Notes under the pieces: model-generated | Database searches by the model: none | What the model saw: the letters and a program-made list of their open reading frames with translations, nothing else | Told to the model about the DNA's origin: nothing | Translations under genes and position numbers: made by a program | Source of the DNA: Chloroflexota bacterium | Lineage (GTDB): Bacteria > Chloroflexota > Anaerolineae > Anaerolineales > Villigracilaceae | DNA: 64,000 bases | Direction of reading: 5' to 3' | NCBI GenBank assembly: GCA_013112685.1 | Contig: JABFGC010000002.1 | Span: forward strand, 1,746,902 to 1,810,901 | Part shown: one piece after another, positions 1 to 8,947 of the stretch | Numbering within the stretch: position 1 is the first letter of the stretch | How the letters are laid out: the number at the start of each line of letters is the position of its first letter

Positions 1-61
1 CTCCGAGGACGAGGATCAGGATTTCGGGGAGGATGGAGGCGAAAGCAATCGGGGTGAACAT
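1..61 (-). CDS. nuoN: NADH-quinone oxidoreductase subunit N, N-terminal fragment
   Basis: The start codon is at 61-59, overlapping the TAA stop of the upstream NuoM-like gene (TAATG), and the frame runs off the left edge. Only about 20 residues are visible (MFTPIAFASILPEILILVLG). They resemble the NuoN start, where a 'LPE..LL.LG' segment opens the first membrane helix. Position as the last gene after nuoL-M-M fits the usual complex I order. Identification rests on that order and a short N-terminus. Confidence 0.65.
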   Translation of the reverse strand, partial: MFTPIAFASILPEILILVLG

Positions 62-1577
62 TATGCACCTCCCAGCAGGCGCATGATATTCTCGACGCCC
101 GTTTCCACCATCGGCACCATGATGCCGGGGAATAAACCGAGGACGACCATGAACAGGCAAAGGGTAACGATTGCCAGTTTGTCCAGCACGGTAATGTCAA
201 CGACATGCCCTTCGAGATTTTCAGGCATCGGTGAAAAGAACACTTTACGAATATTCATCATGATGTAGGCGGCGGTGATAACGATGGAAATGCTTGTGAC
301 GACCGCGACCAGCCATTGTTCCTGCCAGACGCCGAGGAAGATGGGAAACTCCGCGACGAAGCCGGAGAAACCAGGCATGCCCATCGAGACCAAACCGCCG
401 ATGATAAAGCCGATGGCGGCAAATGGCATGATCTTCGCCATGCCGCCCAGTTCGGGGATCATACGGGTGTGCGCGCGGTCGTAGATCATGCCGGTCACGG
501 CAAAGAAGAGAGCCGTCATCACGCCGTGCGAGAACATCTGCACGCCCGCGCCGGTCAAGCCCGTGTGATTGAGCGTGGAGATGCCGAGCATCACCAGACC
601 CATGTGCGACACGGACGAGAAACCGATCATGTACTTCAGGTCGGTCTGGACGAAGGCGATGTACGCGCCGTAGACGATCGCGATGCCCGCAAGGGTCATG
701 ATGAGCCACGACCAGGTCTTTGCGCCTTCGGGCAGGAGCATCACGCCCACACGCAAGGCGGCGAACGCGCCCAGTTTCATCAGCACGCCTGCGTGGAACA
801 TGGAAACGGCGGTCGGCGCAGCGACGTGACCGTCCGGCGACCAGTTGTGGAAGGGCCCAGATGCCGCCCAGCACCGCAAAGCCGAGGAACACGGGCAGGA
901 ACCAGATGTTCTGGAAGGTTGTCGAGAAGCCTGCGTTTTCAATGTCGAGCATGTTGAAGGAAAGCACGCCGGTGTTTTGGTATTGTGTCCAGTACATGGC
1001 GAGCGCGCCGACGAGAGCGACCACCGAACCGATGAAAAGGTACAGGGTCAGTTTCATGGCGGCGTACTCGCGCGTCACCACCCAGCCCCAAATGGCGATG
1101 AGCAGGTACATCGGGAAGACGGCGATCTCATAGAAGAAGAACAGCATGAACAGGTCGAGGGAGACGAACACGCCGAACACGCCGCCCGCCAGCACGAAGA
1201 GGAAGGCAAAGAACTCGCGCGGGCGGGCCCTGAATGCCCGCCAGCACGTGCTTGTCGTCGTCGCCCCAGGAGATGAGCACGCCCGTAAACATCACGATGC
1301 CTGTCAGCAGGACAAGCGGGGCGCTCATGCCGTCCACGCCGAAGTAGAGGGTGATGCCCAACTGCGGAAGCCAGTTATACTGCTCGAGGAACTGGTAACC
1401 GCTCATACCCTGAAGCAGGTATTGGATGTAGACCCAGCCGGAAAGCAGCAAGTCAATCGCCGCCGCCGCGAGCGCAATGGCGCGGGTCTCATTCCTTCGC
1501 GCGGCGGGCATCATCAGGATGAGGGCTCCGGCAGCAAAGGGGAGAAACGTGATAATGCTTAATACTGGAAAATTCAT
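61..1577 (-). CDS. nuoM: Second NuoM-type proton-pumping subunit of complex I (two frameshifts)
   Basis: A membrane antiporter-like subunit of NADH-quinone oxidoreductase (ND4/NuoM family), predicted to translocate protons in the membrane arm. The start ATG at 1577 is preceded by GAGGTG four bases upstream. Reading frame must change twice, near 1230 and near 850, both at GGGCCC runs. The three pieces join into one NuoM-like protein of about 505 residues: N-terminal helices with a GVDGMSAPL motif, a middle part with FFFYEIAVFPMYLL carrying the conserved Glu, and a C-terminal part with APTAVSMFHAGVLMKLG and HTRMIPELGG. It follows the other nuoM directly, so the operon has a tandem NuoM pair. 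The frameshifts are more likely base-calling errors than decay because each piece is conserved. Confidence 0.8.
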
Positions 1578-1601
1578 GATCACCTCGGGGTGGTGATTAG
1601 C

Positions 1602-1621
1602 AATTGGGTAATTACCCAATT
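1602..1621. repeat. Perfect 20-bp palindrome between the two nuoM genes
   Basis: AATTGGGTAA followed by TTACCCAATT forms a complete dyad in the 45-bp gap between the nuoM stop codon and the next nuoM start. It could be a processing or attenuation hairpin. Other gaps of this operon hold unrelated palindromes, which suggests short repeat insertions rather than one regulator site. Confidence 0.6.
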
Positions 1622-1622
1622 A

Positions 1623-3146
1623 CTAAAAAAGCGAAACCACCGTCTTATTAATTACTTCAAGTATCCACGCGGGCCAGATGCCGATGACCAAGATCAGCGC
1701 CATCAACGGAACCATGACGAAAATCTCGCGCGTGTCGATCTCGGTCAGTTTATGCTCGCCGTGCGCCCAATGCTCGTTCATGGGACCGTGCAGGACTTTC
1801 ATGATTCCCTTCAGAATGTATGCGCCTGTGAAGAGCAAACCGAGCATGGAGATGGCAGTGTAGGTCGTCAGCACCGGGTATGCGCCCCGCACCACCATGA
1901 ACTCGGAGACGAAGCCGTTGAGTCCGGGCAAGCCAAGCGATGCCATGCTGGTAAAGATCAAAATTCCGCCGTAGACCGGCACGAGCGGGAACAAGCCGCC
2001 GAAATCTTCCAGGTTGCGGGTGTGCGTCCGTTCGTAGATGACGCCGACGAGGAAGAACATGCCCGCCGCCGACAAGCCGTGATTGAACATCTGCAAGACC
2101 GCGCCGTTCATGGCGATGTGCGCGTCGGTCGTACCGGCGGCGAGTCCGGCCGCGGCGATGCCCAGCACCACAAACCCCATGTGGTTGACGGAAGAGTAAG
2201 CGACGAGACGCTTGAAGTCCGTTTGACCGAACGAGCCGAACGCGCCGAAGACGATCGCCGCCACAGCGAGAAATGCCAGCGCGCCTGCGAAGATCTTCGC
2301 CTCAACGGGATAGAGCGGAAGCACGAGGCGGATGAACCCATACGCGCCGAGCTTCAGCAGCACGCCCGCAAGGATCATCGAACCGGCGGTGGGCGCTTCG
2401 GTATGCGCATCGGGAAGCCAGGTGTGGAAGGGCCACAGCGGCACTTTCACGGCGAAGGCAATCGTGAACGCCCAGAAGGCAATCGTCTTGACCGTGCTGA
2501 CCGACATGCCCAGAAGAACGGTATCCGCCGTCAGCGAATTCCAACGCTCATAGAGGGCAAGCAGGTCATAGGTCCCGAAAAGAACGCCAAGCATCTGCAC
2601 CGCCAGCAGCAGACCAAGCGATCCGCCCATGGTGTAGATCATGAACTTGAGCGAAGCGTAATCCTTGTTCGCGCTCCCCCACTGGTTGATGAGGAAGTAC
2701 ATCGGCACGAGACCCACTTCCCAGAACACGAAGAAGATCAGCAGGTCGAGCGCCATGAACACGCCGAGCATCCCTGTTTCGAGGAACAGGAAGAGCATCA
2801 TGTAGGGCTTGACGCGGTCGGTGATGCTGAAGGATGCGAGGATGGCAAGCGGCGTCAGCAGGGTGGTGAGCAAAACCATCGAAAGCGAGATGCCGTCCAC
2901 GCCGAGATGGAAGGAGGAGTTGATGGCTTCGTACCAGACGTATTTTTCTTCGAATTGGAAGCCGGGGACGTTCGGGTCGAAATTGTTCCAAGCCGCGAGC
3001 GTAAGGACGAAGGGAATCAGGCTGGCAACGAACGCAAACCAACGCAGGAGTTTCGTCTCGCCGCCCGGCAGGAAGAGCATGATCAACGCCGCGATTGTCG
3101 GCACGAAAAGGATCAGGCTAAGGAGATGAGTATTGAGAAATTCCAT
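1623..3146 (-). CDS. nuoM: NADH-quinone oxidoreductase subunit M
   Basis: Membrane proton-pumping subunit of complex I, 507 aa, normal length for NuoM. About 14 hydrophobic helices are visible. Family signatures include the conserved-Glu helix (FFVFWEVGLVPMYFL), the lysine helix (FAVKVPLWPFHTWLPDAHTE), APTAGSMILAGVLLKLGAYG and a second lysine region (FGQTDFKRLVAYSSVNHMG). It starts 9 bp after nuoL. This copy is intact, unlike its downstream paralogue, and the two share only family-level motifs, so the pair is not a recent duplication. Confidence 0.93.
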   Translation of the reverse strand: MEFLNTHLLSLILFVPTIAALIMLFLPGGETKLLRWFAFVASLIPFVLTLAAWNNFDPNVPGFQFEEKYVWYEAINSSFHLGVDGISLSMVLLTTLLTPLAILASFSITDRVKPYMMLFLFLETGMLGVFMALDLLIFFVFWEVGLVPMYFLINQWGSANKDYASLKFMIYTMGGSLGLLLAVQMLGVLFGTYDLLALYERWNSLTADTVLLGMSVSTVKTIAFWAFTIAFAVKVPLWPFHTWLPDAHTEAPTAGSMILAGVLLKLGAYGFIRLVLPLYPVEAKIFAGALAFLAVAAIVFGAFGSFGQTDFKRLVAYSSVNHMGFVVLGIAAAGLAAGTTDAHIAMNGAVLQMFNHGLSAAGMFFLVGVIYERTHTRNLEDFGGLFPLVPVYGGILIFTSMASLGLPGLNGFVSEFMVVRGAYPVLTTYTAISMLGLLFTGAYILKGIMKVLHGPMNEHWAHGEHKLTEIDTREIFVMVPLMALILVIGIWPAWILEVINKTVVSLF

Positions 3147-3155
3147 CTTGTGCTC

Positions 3156-5300
3156 CTACGCCAGCAAAAAGAAGTAAAGCAGACCGCCCACCACAAAGAG
3201 GACGATCAGCGAAAGGATAAGGTACTGCTGGATGCGCCCCGTTTGAATGGGGCGAAGGTTTTTGCCGAACCACCAGGTGACTTTGTACGAACCGTCGCCG
3301 ACAGTCTGGTTGATGATGAGCAGGTCAATCCAGCGGCGGATGAAGGAACCGATACCATGCGTGGCGGGACCGAAGGCGTGCAGGATGCCGTCAATGAAAC
3401 CTTTGTCCATCCATTTGGAGACGAAGACATCCGAGAACCAGACGGCGGGCTTGACGAACAGGAACTGGTAAAGTTCGTCGAAGTACCACTTGTTTTTGAG
3501 GACGGGGATTTGCAGTTTGTCCTCCGCAGGCGAGTTGACGCTGCGGTAGGCGTAATAGCCAGCCGTCAAACCGCCGAGCGCGACCACGAGCGAAGTCAGC
3601 AGGGGGATCCAACTGAACTCTGGCGCTTCGGGGACCTCCGCCAGCGTGTGACCGACGAAATCATGGAACCAGTTCGGGACGAGTCCACCGATGAGCGGGA
3701 AGTGTTCGGGGATGCCGACCCAACCGTAGGTCACGGCGAAGAACGCAAGCACCACGAGCGGAAGCGTCATCGTCCAGGGAGTTTCCTGCGCGTGTTTTGC
3801 TTCTTCCGTGCGCGGTTCGCCGAGGAAGGTCAACGTGATCTGGCGCATGGTGTAGAACGCGGTCAGGAAGGCGGCGAGGGCGAGCGTGATGAAGACAGCG
3901 AGATGACCATGTCCCCACGCATCCGCAAGGATCTCGTCCTTCGACCAGAAGCCTGCCGTCACGAGCGGGAAGCCGGAAAGCGCAAAACCACCGATGAGGA
4001 ACGTCCAGAAGGTGACGGGCATCTTCTTGCGCAAGCCGCCCATGTTGAACATGTTCTGCGGATCCACGCTGTGATTGCCCGTGTGCAGGACGCCATGCTC
4101 CATGCCGTGAATGACCGAGCCGGAGCCGAGGAAAAGCAGCGCCTTGAAGAAAGCATGGGTGATGAGATGGAACGCCGCCGCCACATACGCGCCGATGCCC
4201 AGCGCGGCGATCATGAAGCCGAGTTGGGAGATGGTCGAGTACGCCAGCACGCGCTTGATGTCGTTCTGCGCCACGGCAATCGTCGCCGCAAAGATGGCGG
4301 TGAAGGTGCCGATGAATGCCACGAAGGTCATCTCAGGCGTCAGTCCATGACCTTCGTAGCCAGCCGTGAGCAGCGGGAACATGCGCAGGACGGCATACAC
4401 GCCTGCGGAGACCATCGTCGCCGCATGGATCATCGCGCTGACCGGGGTCGGACCTTCCATCGCGTCGGGCAGCCACACGTGCAGGGGCCACTGCGCGGAT
4501 TTGCCGATCGTGCCGATGAACAGCAGGACGGCGATCAAGCCTGCGGCAGACAGACCCAGTATCCCCGTCGGGACCGACGCGAGCGTGTGCAGGGTCGTCT
4601 CAGTGAAAATTTCACGGAATGTCAAAGTCCCGGTCACGCTGTAAAGAAAAGCAATGCCGATCAGCATGAACACGTCGCCGATGCGGGTGGTCATAAAGGC
4701 TTTGACCGCCGCATCCCGCGCGGAAGGTTTGCCGTACCAGAACCCGATCAGCAGGTACGAGCACAAGCCCATGATTTCCCAGCCGACGAAGAGCGTGAGC
4801 AGGTTATCCGAGACCACCAGCACGTACATGCCGAAGGCAAACAAACCGAGGAAAGCGAAGAAGCGCGAATACATCGGCTCGACGGACGGGACGGTGTGAC
4901 CATGCACGGTTGCGCCGTGCGGCGGCAAGCCGGGGTGATCGTGGTCGCCTTCGGGCTGACCGAAGTTGTGATAGCCGACGCTGTACAGGAAGATCATGAA
5001 GATCGTGATCGCCACAAAGAACAGCACCGCCGCGCCGAGCGGGTCAATCAACACGCCGATCTTCAACCACGTCTCGCCGGTTGGCAGCCAGTTGAAGGAA
5101 GACTCAAATGGCACTTCGCCCAAATGATCCGCGCCGAGCGCGCGCGCGAACACGATCATCGCGCCGAGGAATGAAAGAAACGCCGCGCCCACCGCCAGCG
5201 AGTGACTGAGCGCCTTGTTTCGGTTCGTGAACAACACGATGAGAAAGAAGGCCAGCACGGGCGGGAGGGGAATTAGCCAAATCAATAACTCAGTCGTCAT
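3156..5300 (-). CDS. nuoL: NADH-quinone oxidoreductase subunit L
   Basis: Distal proton-pumping subunit of complex I, 714 aa. The ATG at 5300 is chosen because GGAGG lies five bases upstream (GGAGGCTTGATG); an upstream in-frame extension has no such site. Signatures: FVGWEIMGLCSYLLIGFW, SAQWPLHVWLPDAMEGPTPVSAMIHAATMV written in parts around residues 215-245, and AQNDIKRVLAYSTISQLG. The C-terminus carries the long lateral region and a final helix (YLILSLIVLFVVGGLLYFF). It would sit at the tip of the membrane arm next to the NuoM subunits encoded just downstream. Confidence 0.93.
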   Translation of the reverse strand: MTTELLIWLIPLPPVLAFFLIVLFTNRNKALSHSLAVGAAFLSFLGAMIVFARALGADHLGEVPFESSFNWLPTGETWLKIGVLIDPLGAAVLFFVAITIFMIFLYSVGYHNFGQPEGDHDHPGLPPHGATVHGHTVPSVEPMYSRFFAFLGLFAFGMYVLVVSDNLLTLFVGWEIMGLCSYLLIGFWYGKPSARDAAVKAFMTTRIGDVFMLIGIAFLYSVTGTLTFREIFTETTLHTLASVPTGILGLSAAGLIAVLLFIGTIGKSAQWPLHVWLPDAMEGPTPVSAMIHAATMVSAGVYAVLRMFPLLTAGYEGHGLTPEMTFVAFIGTFTAIFAATIAVAQNDIKRVLAYSTISQLGFMIAALGIGAYVAAAFHLITHAFFKALLFLGSGSVIHGMEHGVLHTGNHSVDPQNMFNMGGLRKKMPVTFWTFLIGGFALSGFPLVTAGFWSKDEILADAWGHGHLAVFITLALAAFLTAFYTMRQITLTFLGEPRTEEAKHAQETPWTMTLPLVVLAFFAVTYGWVGIPEHFPLIGGLVPNWFHDFVGHTLAEVPEAPEFSWIPLLTSLVVALGGLTAGYYAYRSVNSPAEDKLQIPVLKNKWYFDELYQFLFVKPAVWFSDVFVSKWMDKGFIDGILHAFGPATHGIGSFIRRWIDLLIINQTVGDGSYKVTWWFGKNLRPIQTGRIQQYLILSLIVLFVVGGLLYFFLLA

Positions 5301-5310
5301 CAAGCCTCCG

Positions 5311-5357
5311 ACAATAGAGATTGGGGTCTGGAGACTAGTCTCCAATCTCCAGTCTCT
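5311..5357. repeat. Intergenic inverted repeat between nuoK and nuoL
   Basis: The 55-bp gap holds GAGATTGG and a perfect GGAGACTAGTCTCC dyad followed by AATCTC, so the whole stretch can fold into a hairpin. It lies between the nuoK stop and the nuoL ribosome site. Function is unknown; it may tune mRNA processing within the operon. Confidence 0.5.
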
Positions 5358-5664
5358 AGAATTTCAACATATCCAAATCGTCCGCAATCACGGTGTTCCT
5401 GCGGCGATATACGGAAATCACCAACGCCAAGCCGACCGAAACTTCCGCCGCGGCGACGGCAAACACGATGACGGCGAAGACCTGTCCCGCCATCGCAAAC
5501 ACGTCGCTGTAACGCCAGAATGCCACGAGGTTGATGTTCACGGCGTTGAGCATCAGTTCCACGCCGAGCAAAATCGCAACGGCGTTGCGGCGCACCAGCA
5601 CGCCGAACAAGCCGATGCTGAACAACGCCGCCGCGAACATGAGATACCGGGAAAGAGGAACCAT
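5356..5664 (-). CDS. nuoK: NADH-quinone oxidoreductase subunit K
   Basis: Small three-helix subunit of the complex I membrane arm, 102 aa, typical for NuoK. The start ATG at 5664 has AGGAGGT eight bases upstream; that site overlaps the nuoJ stop, implying translational coupling. Conserved features are ILLGVELMLNAVNINLVAF, with the key buried Glu in helix 2, and VIVFAVAAAEVSVGLALVI with the second Glu in helix 3. Confidence 0.93.
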   Translation of the reverse strand: MVPLSRYLMFAAALFSIGLFGVLVRRNAVAILLGVELMLNAVNINLVAFWRYSDVFAMAGQVFAVIVFAVAAAEVSVGLALVISVYRRRNTVIADDLDMLKF

Positions 5665-5677
5665 TTCTGTTGACCTC

Positions 5678-6187
5678 CTATTTTCGATTGAACGCGACGT
5701 ACACCGCGCCCACCAGCGCCGCCAAAAGCAGGACGGACGCCACCTCGAACGGCAGGACGAACGCCTCCGGCGAGACCAGCGCCTCGCCCAGCAAACCCAC
5801 CGCATCGAACCCGGACGGGAGGTCTGCCGCGGTTTTCTGGAAGCCGCTCCAACCCGAAAGCAGGAATGCCAGTCCCGCGAAGACCAGCAGCGCCACGAGC
5901 GCGCCCGCCCACCAATTCCTGTTCATCTGCGGACCGGTATCGCGCATGTCCCTGCGGGTGAGCATGACCGCGAAAATGAAGAGGATGGCAATCGCGCCGA
6001 TATAAACCACCACCTGCACCACCGCGATGAAGTTCGCGTTCAACAGCGCGTATGCCACCGCCACACCGAACAGCGTGGCAACCAGCCACAGCGCCGCGTG
6101 GACGAGGTTGCGCGTCGTCACCACCATCAGCCCGGAGCCGAGGGTGAAGAGGGCAACAATAAGGAAGATAATCTGTTGTGCTGTCAT
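5678..6187 (-). CDS. nuoJ: NADH-quinone oxidoreductase subunit J
   Basis: Five-helix membrane subunit of complex I, 169 aa. ATG at 6187 is preferred over an upstream TTG because GGAG lies about nine bases before it. The NuoJ signature region is clear: NLVHAALWLVATLFGVA, then ANFIAVVQVVVYIGAIAILF, the helix that forms a pi-bulge in complex I structures. The gene ends 13 bp before nuoK. Confidence 0.92.
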   Translation of the reverse strand: MTAQQIIFLIVALFTLGSGLMVVTTRNLVHAALWLVATLFGVAVAYALLNANFIAVVQVVVYIGAIAILFIFAVMLTRRDMRDTGPQMNRNWWAGALVALLVFAGLAFLLSGWSGFQKTAADLPSGFDAVGLLGEALVSPEAFVLPFEVASVLLLAALVGAVYVAFNRK

Positions 6188-6192
6188 AAACA

Positions 6193-6244
6193 ATTCTCCA
6201 ATTCACTAATTCTCCATGTCCCAAGAGAGGATTGGAGAATTAGA
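6193..6244. repeat. Inverted repeat between nuoH and nuoJ
   Basis: TTCTCCAAT near 6193 is the exact reverse complement of ATTGGAGAA near 6230-6240, with a further partial match inside, so the 64-bp gap folds into a hairpin. The nuoJ ribosome site (GGAG) lies inside this stem, so the hairpin could affect nuoJ translation. Confidence 0.5.
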
Positions 6245-6251
6245 GAACTTT

Positions 6252-7446
6252 TTATTGATGCGCCTCCACCGGCTTCTTCACGCCTTCCACCTGCTCGCGT
6301 TCCTTGCGGGTTGCGGAGCGGGCGATCTCCAGCGCGATCCAGCCGGTAACTACATTGGCGAGGAACATGCCGAGGATGTAGAGCCAGGTCGGGGCGCCGG
6401 CAAGCAGCGCGTTCATCAACGCCGTCACCAGCAGGAGCGCAAACGCCAGTGGGGTGAGGAATTTCCAGTTGAAGCCAAGCATCTGGTCAATGCGGATGCG
6501 CATCATCGTGTACCTGACCCACATGATGACCCAGTATCCGATCATCGCCTTGAAGACAAGGATCAAAATTGCCAGGAAGGGACTGACCTGTTCCAAACCG
6601 AAGAAGCGGTACCCGCCGAAGAACAGGATCGCCCAGAAACCGCCGAAGGTGAAGGCGTGCAGCAATTCGCCTGCATAGAACATGCCAAACTTCATGCCCG
6701 AATACTCGACGTTGAACCCGGATACCAGTTCGGACTCGCCTTCCGCGAGGTCGAAGGGGGCGCGACCCAGTTCGGCGATGGCGGCGATGAGGAAGATCAG
6801 CGCGCCGAGCGGCGAAAAGACGAAGTACCAAATATCCTGCCCCTGGATGATTTCGTTCATCTTCATCGAGCCCGCAAAGATGACGGGGATCATCAGCGTG
6901 GTCAGCATCGGGATTTCAAACGCGACCATCACCGCCACCTGGCGGAAACCGCCGATCAGGGCAAACTTGTTGTTCGACGACCAGCCCGCCATGATAATGG
7001 AAAGTGTCCCGATGGCTCCAGCGGCGATGAGGAACAGCACGCCCACGTTCAAGTCCACGTTGAGGATGACGGGCGCGAGCGGCACGATTGCCCACAACAT
7101 CAGCACCGACGCCATCGAGAGGATGGGCGCGAGGTTGTAGACAACCTTATCCGCGCCGCCGGGGGTCGTGTCCTCTTTGATGATAAGTTTGATGATGTCG
7201 GCGAACGGCTGGATCAACCCGAAGGGGACCCAAACGGTTCGGACCGAGGCGGTCCTGGAAGCGAGCCACCACCTTGCGCTCGACCCAGACGAGGAAGATA
7301 TCCAGCACCATGAGCAGGGCGATGAGCAGGAACACGCCGAGGAAGGCAACCAGCACGTGGGCAAGGACGGCATCCATGCCCCAGCCGGCGAAGACGCCCT
7401 CGAGCCAGTCCGCGGCAACTTTCAGGGGGTCATTCCAAAAACTCAT
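6252..7446 (-). CDS. nuoH: NADH-quinone oxidoreductase subunit H (one frameshift)
   Basis: Membrane subunit that joins the complex I arms and helps form the quinone chamber. Two frames must be joined near 7230, inside a CCCC run; removing one C restores the NuoH motif QDRLGPNRLGPFGLIQPFAD. Other signatures are VWVERK near residue 50, ELGRAPFDLAEGESELVSGF (the acidic quinone-site loop) and EYSGMKFGMFYAGE. Total length is about 397 residues, somewhat longer than many NuoH. The start at 7446 is MSFWNDPLKVAADWL. nuoA lies 74 bp upstream. Confidence 0.9.
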
Positions 7447-7520
7447 AAAACACTCCTATTACACAAAGAAAAGGCTGAAAGGAAAATTCCCATCAGCCTT
7501 CTCTTCAATTTATCGGTGAA

Positions 7521-7874
7521 TTACACCCATTCCAGCATCCCTTTGCGCCAGGTATACACCAGCCCCGCCACGAGGATGGCGACGAAGATGATACCTTCGA
7601 CGACGGCGTACAGACCGAGCTGCCCCAGTTTCACCGCCCAGGGGAACAGGAAAACCGCTTCCACATCGAACACCAGGAAGACCAGCGCAAAGATGTAATA
7701 CTGCGCCTTGAACTGGATCCACGCCTCCCCCACCGTCTCGATGCCGCATTCATACGTTGATTCCTTGATGGGATTTGGCTTCTTGGGTCCGAAAATGAAC
7801 CCTGCCGCAATCGCACCAATGGGAATGATCAAGCCCACAACGATAAAAAGGGCGACATACAGCCACTCATTCAT
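7521..7874 (-). CDS. nuoA: NADH-quinone oxidoreductase subunit A
   Basis: Three-helix membrane subunit of complex I, 117 aa from ATG 7874, which has GGAG eight bases upstream. Family marks are KESTYECGIETVGEA with the conserved loop Cys, then FKAQYYIFALVFLVFDVEAVFLFPWA. It is the first gene of the operon. NuoB, C, D and I, which usually follow NuoA, are absent, so the peripheral arm must be encoded elsewhere or by another set. Confidence 0.94.
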   Translation of the reverse strand: MNEWLYVALFIVVGLIIPIGAIAAGFIFGPKKPNPIKESTYECGIETVGEAWIQFKAQYYIFALVFLVFDVEAVFLFPWAVKLGQLGLYAVVEGIIFVAILVAGLVYTWRKGMLEWV

Positions 7875-7917
7875 CTGCTTCACTCCATTGGGAAATGTAG
7901 TACAAATTATTGAGTAA

Positions 7918-7926
7918 ATTGTACCA
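7918..7926 (-). promoter_or_regulatory. Candidate extended -10 promoter of the nuo operon
   Basis: On the minus strand the sequence TGG-TACAAT lies about 45 bases before the nuoA start, matching an extended -10 element (TGnTAnnnT). No convincing -35 hexamer is seen at 16-18 bases. It is the only promoter-like signal in the 105-bp space upstream of the operon. Confidence 0.35.
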
Positions 7927-7979
7927 TAAAGGACAAACCACCCTCGCGTAAAGCGTGTCCATTTTTGGGGTGATATTTG

Positions 7980-8774
7980 TCATATTTTCCGGGCAGGCCG
8001 GGTCGCTTTCTTCCTCCTCTTCTTTCCAAGCCTGTTCAGGAAAAACTTCACCACATCGTCGAAGAACGGAAGCCCAACGATGACTCCCAGCACCGACCCG
8101 ACCACGCCGGACGTGCGCACGAAGTTGGTGGAGAAGCCGAAGAAATCCACCGCCTCGATCTCGACGGTTTGAGCGGATACCGCCATTCGGCTTTCTTCAC
8201 CCGTAGAGCGCTCGGTGAAAACCAAATGCAGCCAGACCGTCCCGCGGTATGTCCCCACTTCCGGCGGGCGGACGCTCCAATAGAACGTGACCGGCTCGCC
8301 CTGCTTCAACGGCTGGAAGGTTGCGCCCGGCGGCTGGACTTCCATGCCCGCGATGTCGAAGCGCGCTTCTGCCGTGACGTTGTGCGTCTCGTACAAATTC
8401 GGAATTCTGATAATGCCGCCTTCGACGACATTGCCCCCGATTTGCGCCGTCGGGGTGATGTTGCCCAGCTCGTCCACCTCCAGCGTCAGACGGACGATGT
8501 CGCTTTCAGCGGCGGCTTTCATCTTCGCCGGGTATTCCAGCGTGAGGCGGCGCGTCTCCAGGATGGTAGGCTGGGCTGGGATTGCCGTCTGTGCGGGTGT
8601 GGCTGTGCCAGGCGGGATTTCCGTCGCTATAGCCTCCTCGGTTGCGGCTATCTGGGTCGCCGAGGCAGGCTCTTCCGTAGCAAGCGGCTTGCCGCAGGCA
8701 TACGCGGACAGGATCACCATCCATGCGGCGAGGAGCAGGAAAAACTTGCGGGGAGAAAAAGGCTTGCGGGTCAC
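7980..8774 (-). CDS. Signal-anchored membrane protein with Thr/Pro-rich linker, unknown function
   Basis: 264 aa. An N-terminal hydrophobic stretch (FFLLLAAWMVILSAYAC) ends in a Cys that could act as a lipobox cysteine, followed by an Ala/Thr/Glu/Pro linker (residues 30-70) typical of Chloroflexota surface proteins. The middle (70-210) looks like a beta-rich domain (VTFYWSVRPPEVGTYRGTVWLHL). A hydrophobic helix (SGVVGSVLGVIVGLPFF) and a basic tail (KKRRKKATR) follow, so the C-terminus is probably anchored with the tail in the cytoplasm. It overlaps the small upstream gene by 4 bp. The family was not recognised. Confidence 0.7.
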   Translation of the reverse strand: MTRKPFSPRKFFLLLAAWMVILSAYACGKPLATEEPASATQIAATEEAIATEIPPGTATPAQTAIPAQPTILETRRLTLEYPAKMKAAAESDIVRLTLEVDELGNITPTAQIGGNVVEGGIIRIPNLYETHNVTAEARFDIAGMEVQPPGATFQPLKQGEPVTFYWSVRPPEVGTYRGTVWLHLVFTERSTGEESRMAVSAQTVEIEAVDFFGFSTNFVRTSGVVGSVLGVIVGLPFFDDVVKFFLNRLGKKRRKKATRPARKI

Positions 8775-8947
8775 GCGGCAGGCTCGAGGTCAAAATGAAG
8801 CGAGGAGGGCGTCGGCAGCTGCATCTCGGTCGGGTAAATCTCACGGATGCGCATCTCGCGCGGGTTGGGCGAATATCCCCAGATCAACAAAGAGATGGAG
8901 ACGGCGAGGATGATCACGGCAAGGGCAATGCGAATCTTTTTGCTCAT
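8771..8947 (-). CDS. Small single-helix membrane protein
   Basis: 58 aa starting at ATG 8947, whose codon overlaps the stop of the upstream gene (ATGA). One helix (IALAVIILAVSISLLIWGY) follows a short basic N-terminus; the rest is a polar, Pro-rich external tail. It overlaps the downstream gene by 4 bp, so the three genes 7980-9700 form a tightly coupled operon. Function unknown. Confidence 0.6.
   Translation of the reverse strand: MSKKIRIALAVIILAVSISLLIWGYSPNPREMRIREIYPTEMQLPTPSSLHFDLEPAA

Noticed and set aside
61..1577. Calling the downstream nuoM a pseudogene
   Set aside because: Both breaks sit at GGGCCC and all three parts are conserved; similar breaks occur in many core genes, so an error is likelier.
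1590..5174. A very long plus-strand open frame (about 1,190 codons) opposite nuoL and nuoM
   Set aside because: It is antisense to clearly conserved complex I genes, is extremely rich in Arg, His, Asp and Glu, and has no domain; it is a by-product of GC-rich codon use on the other strand.
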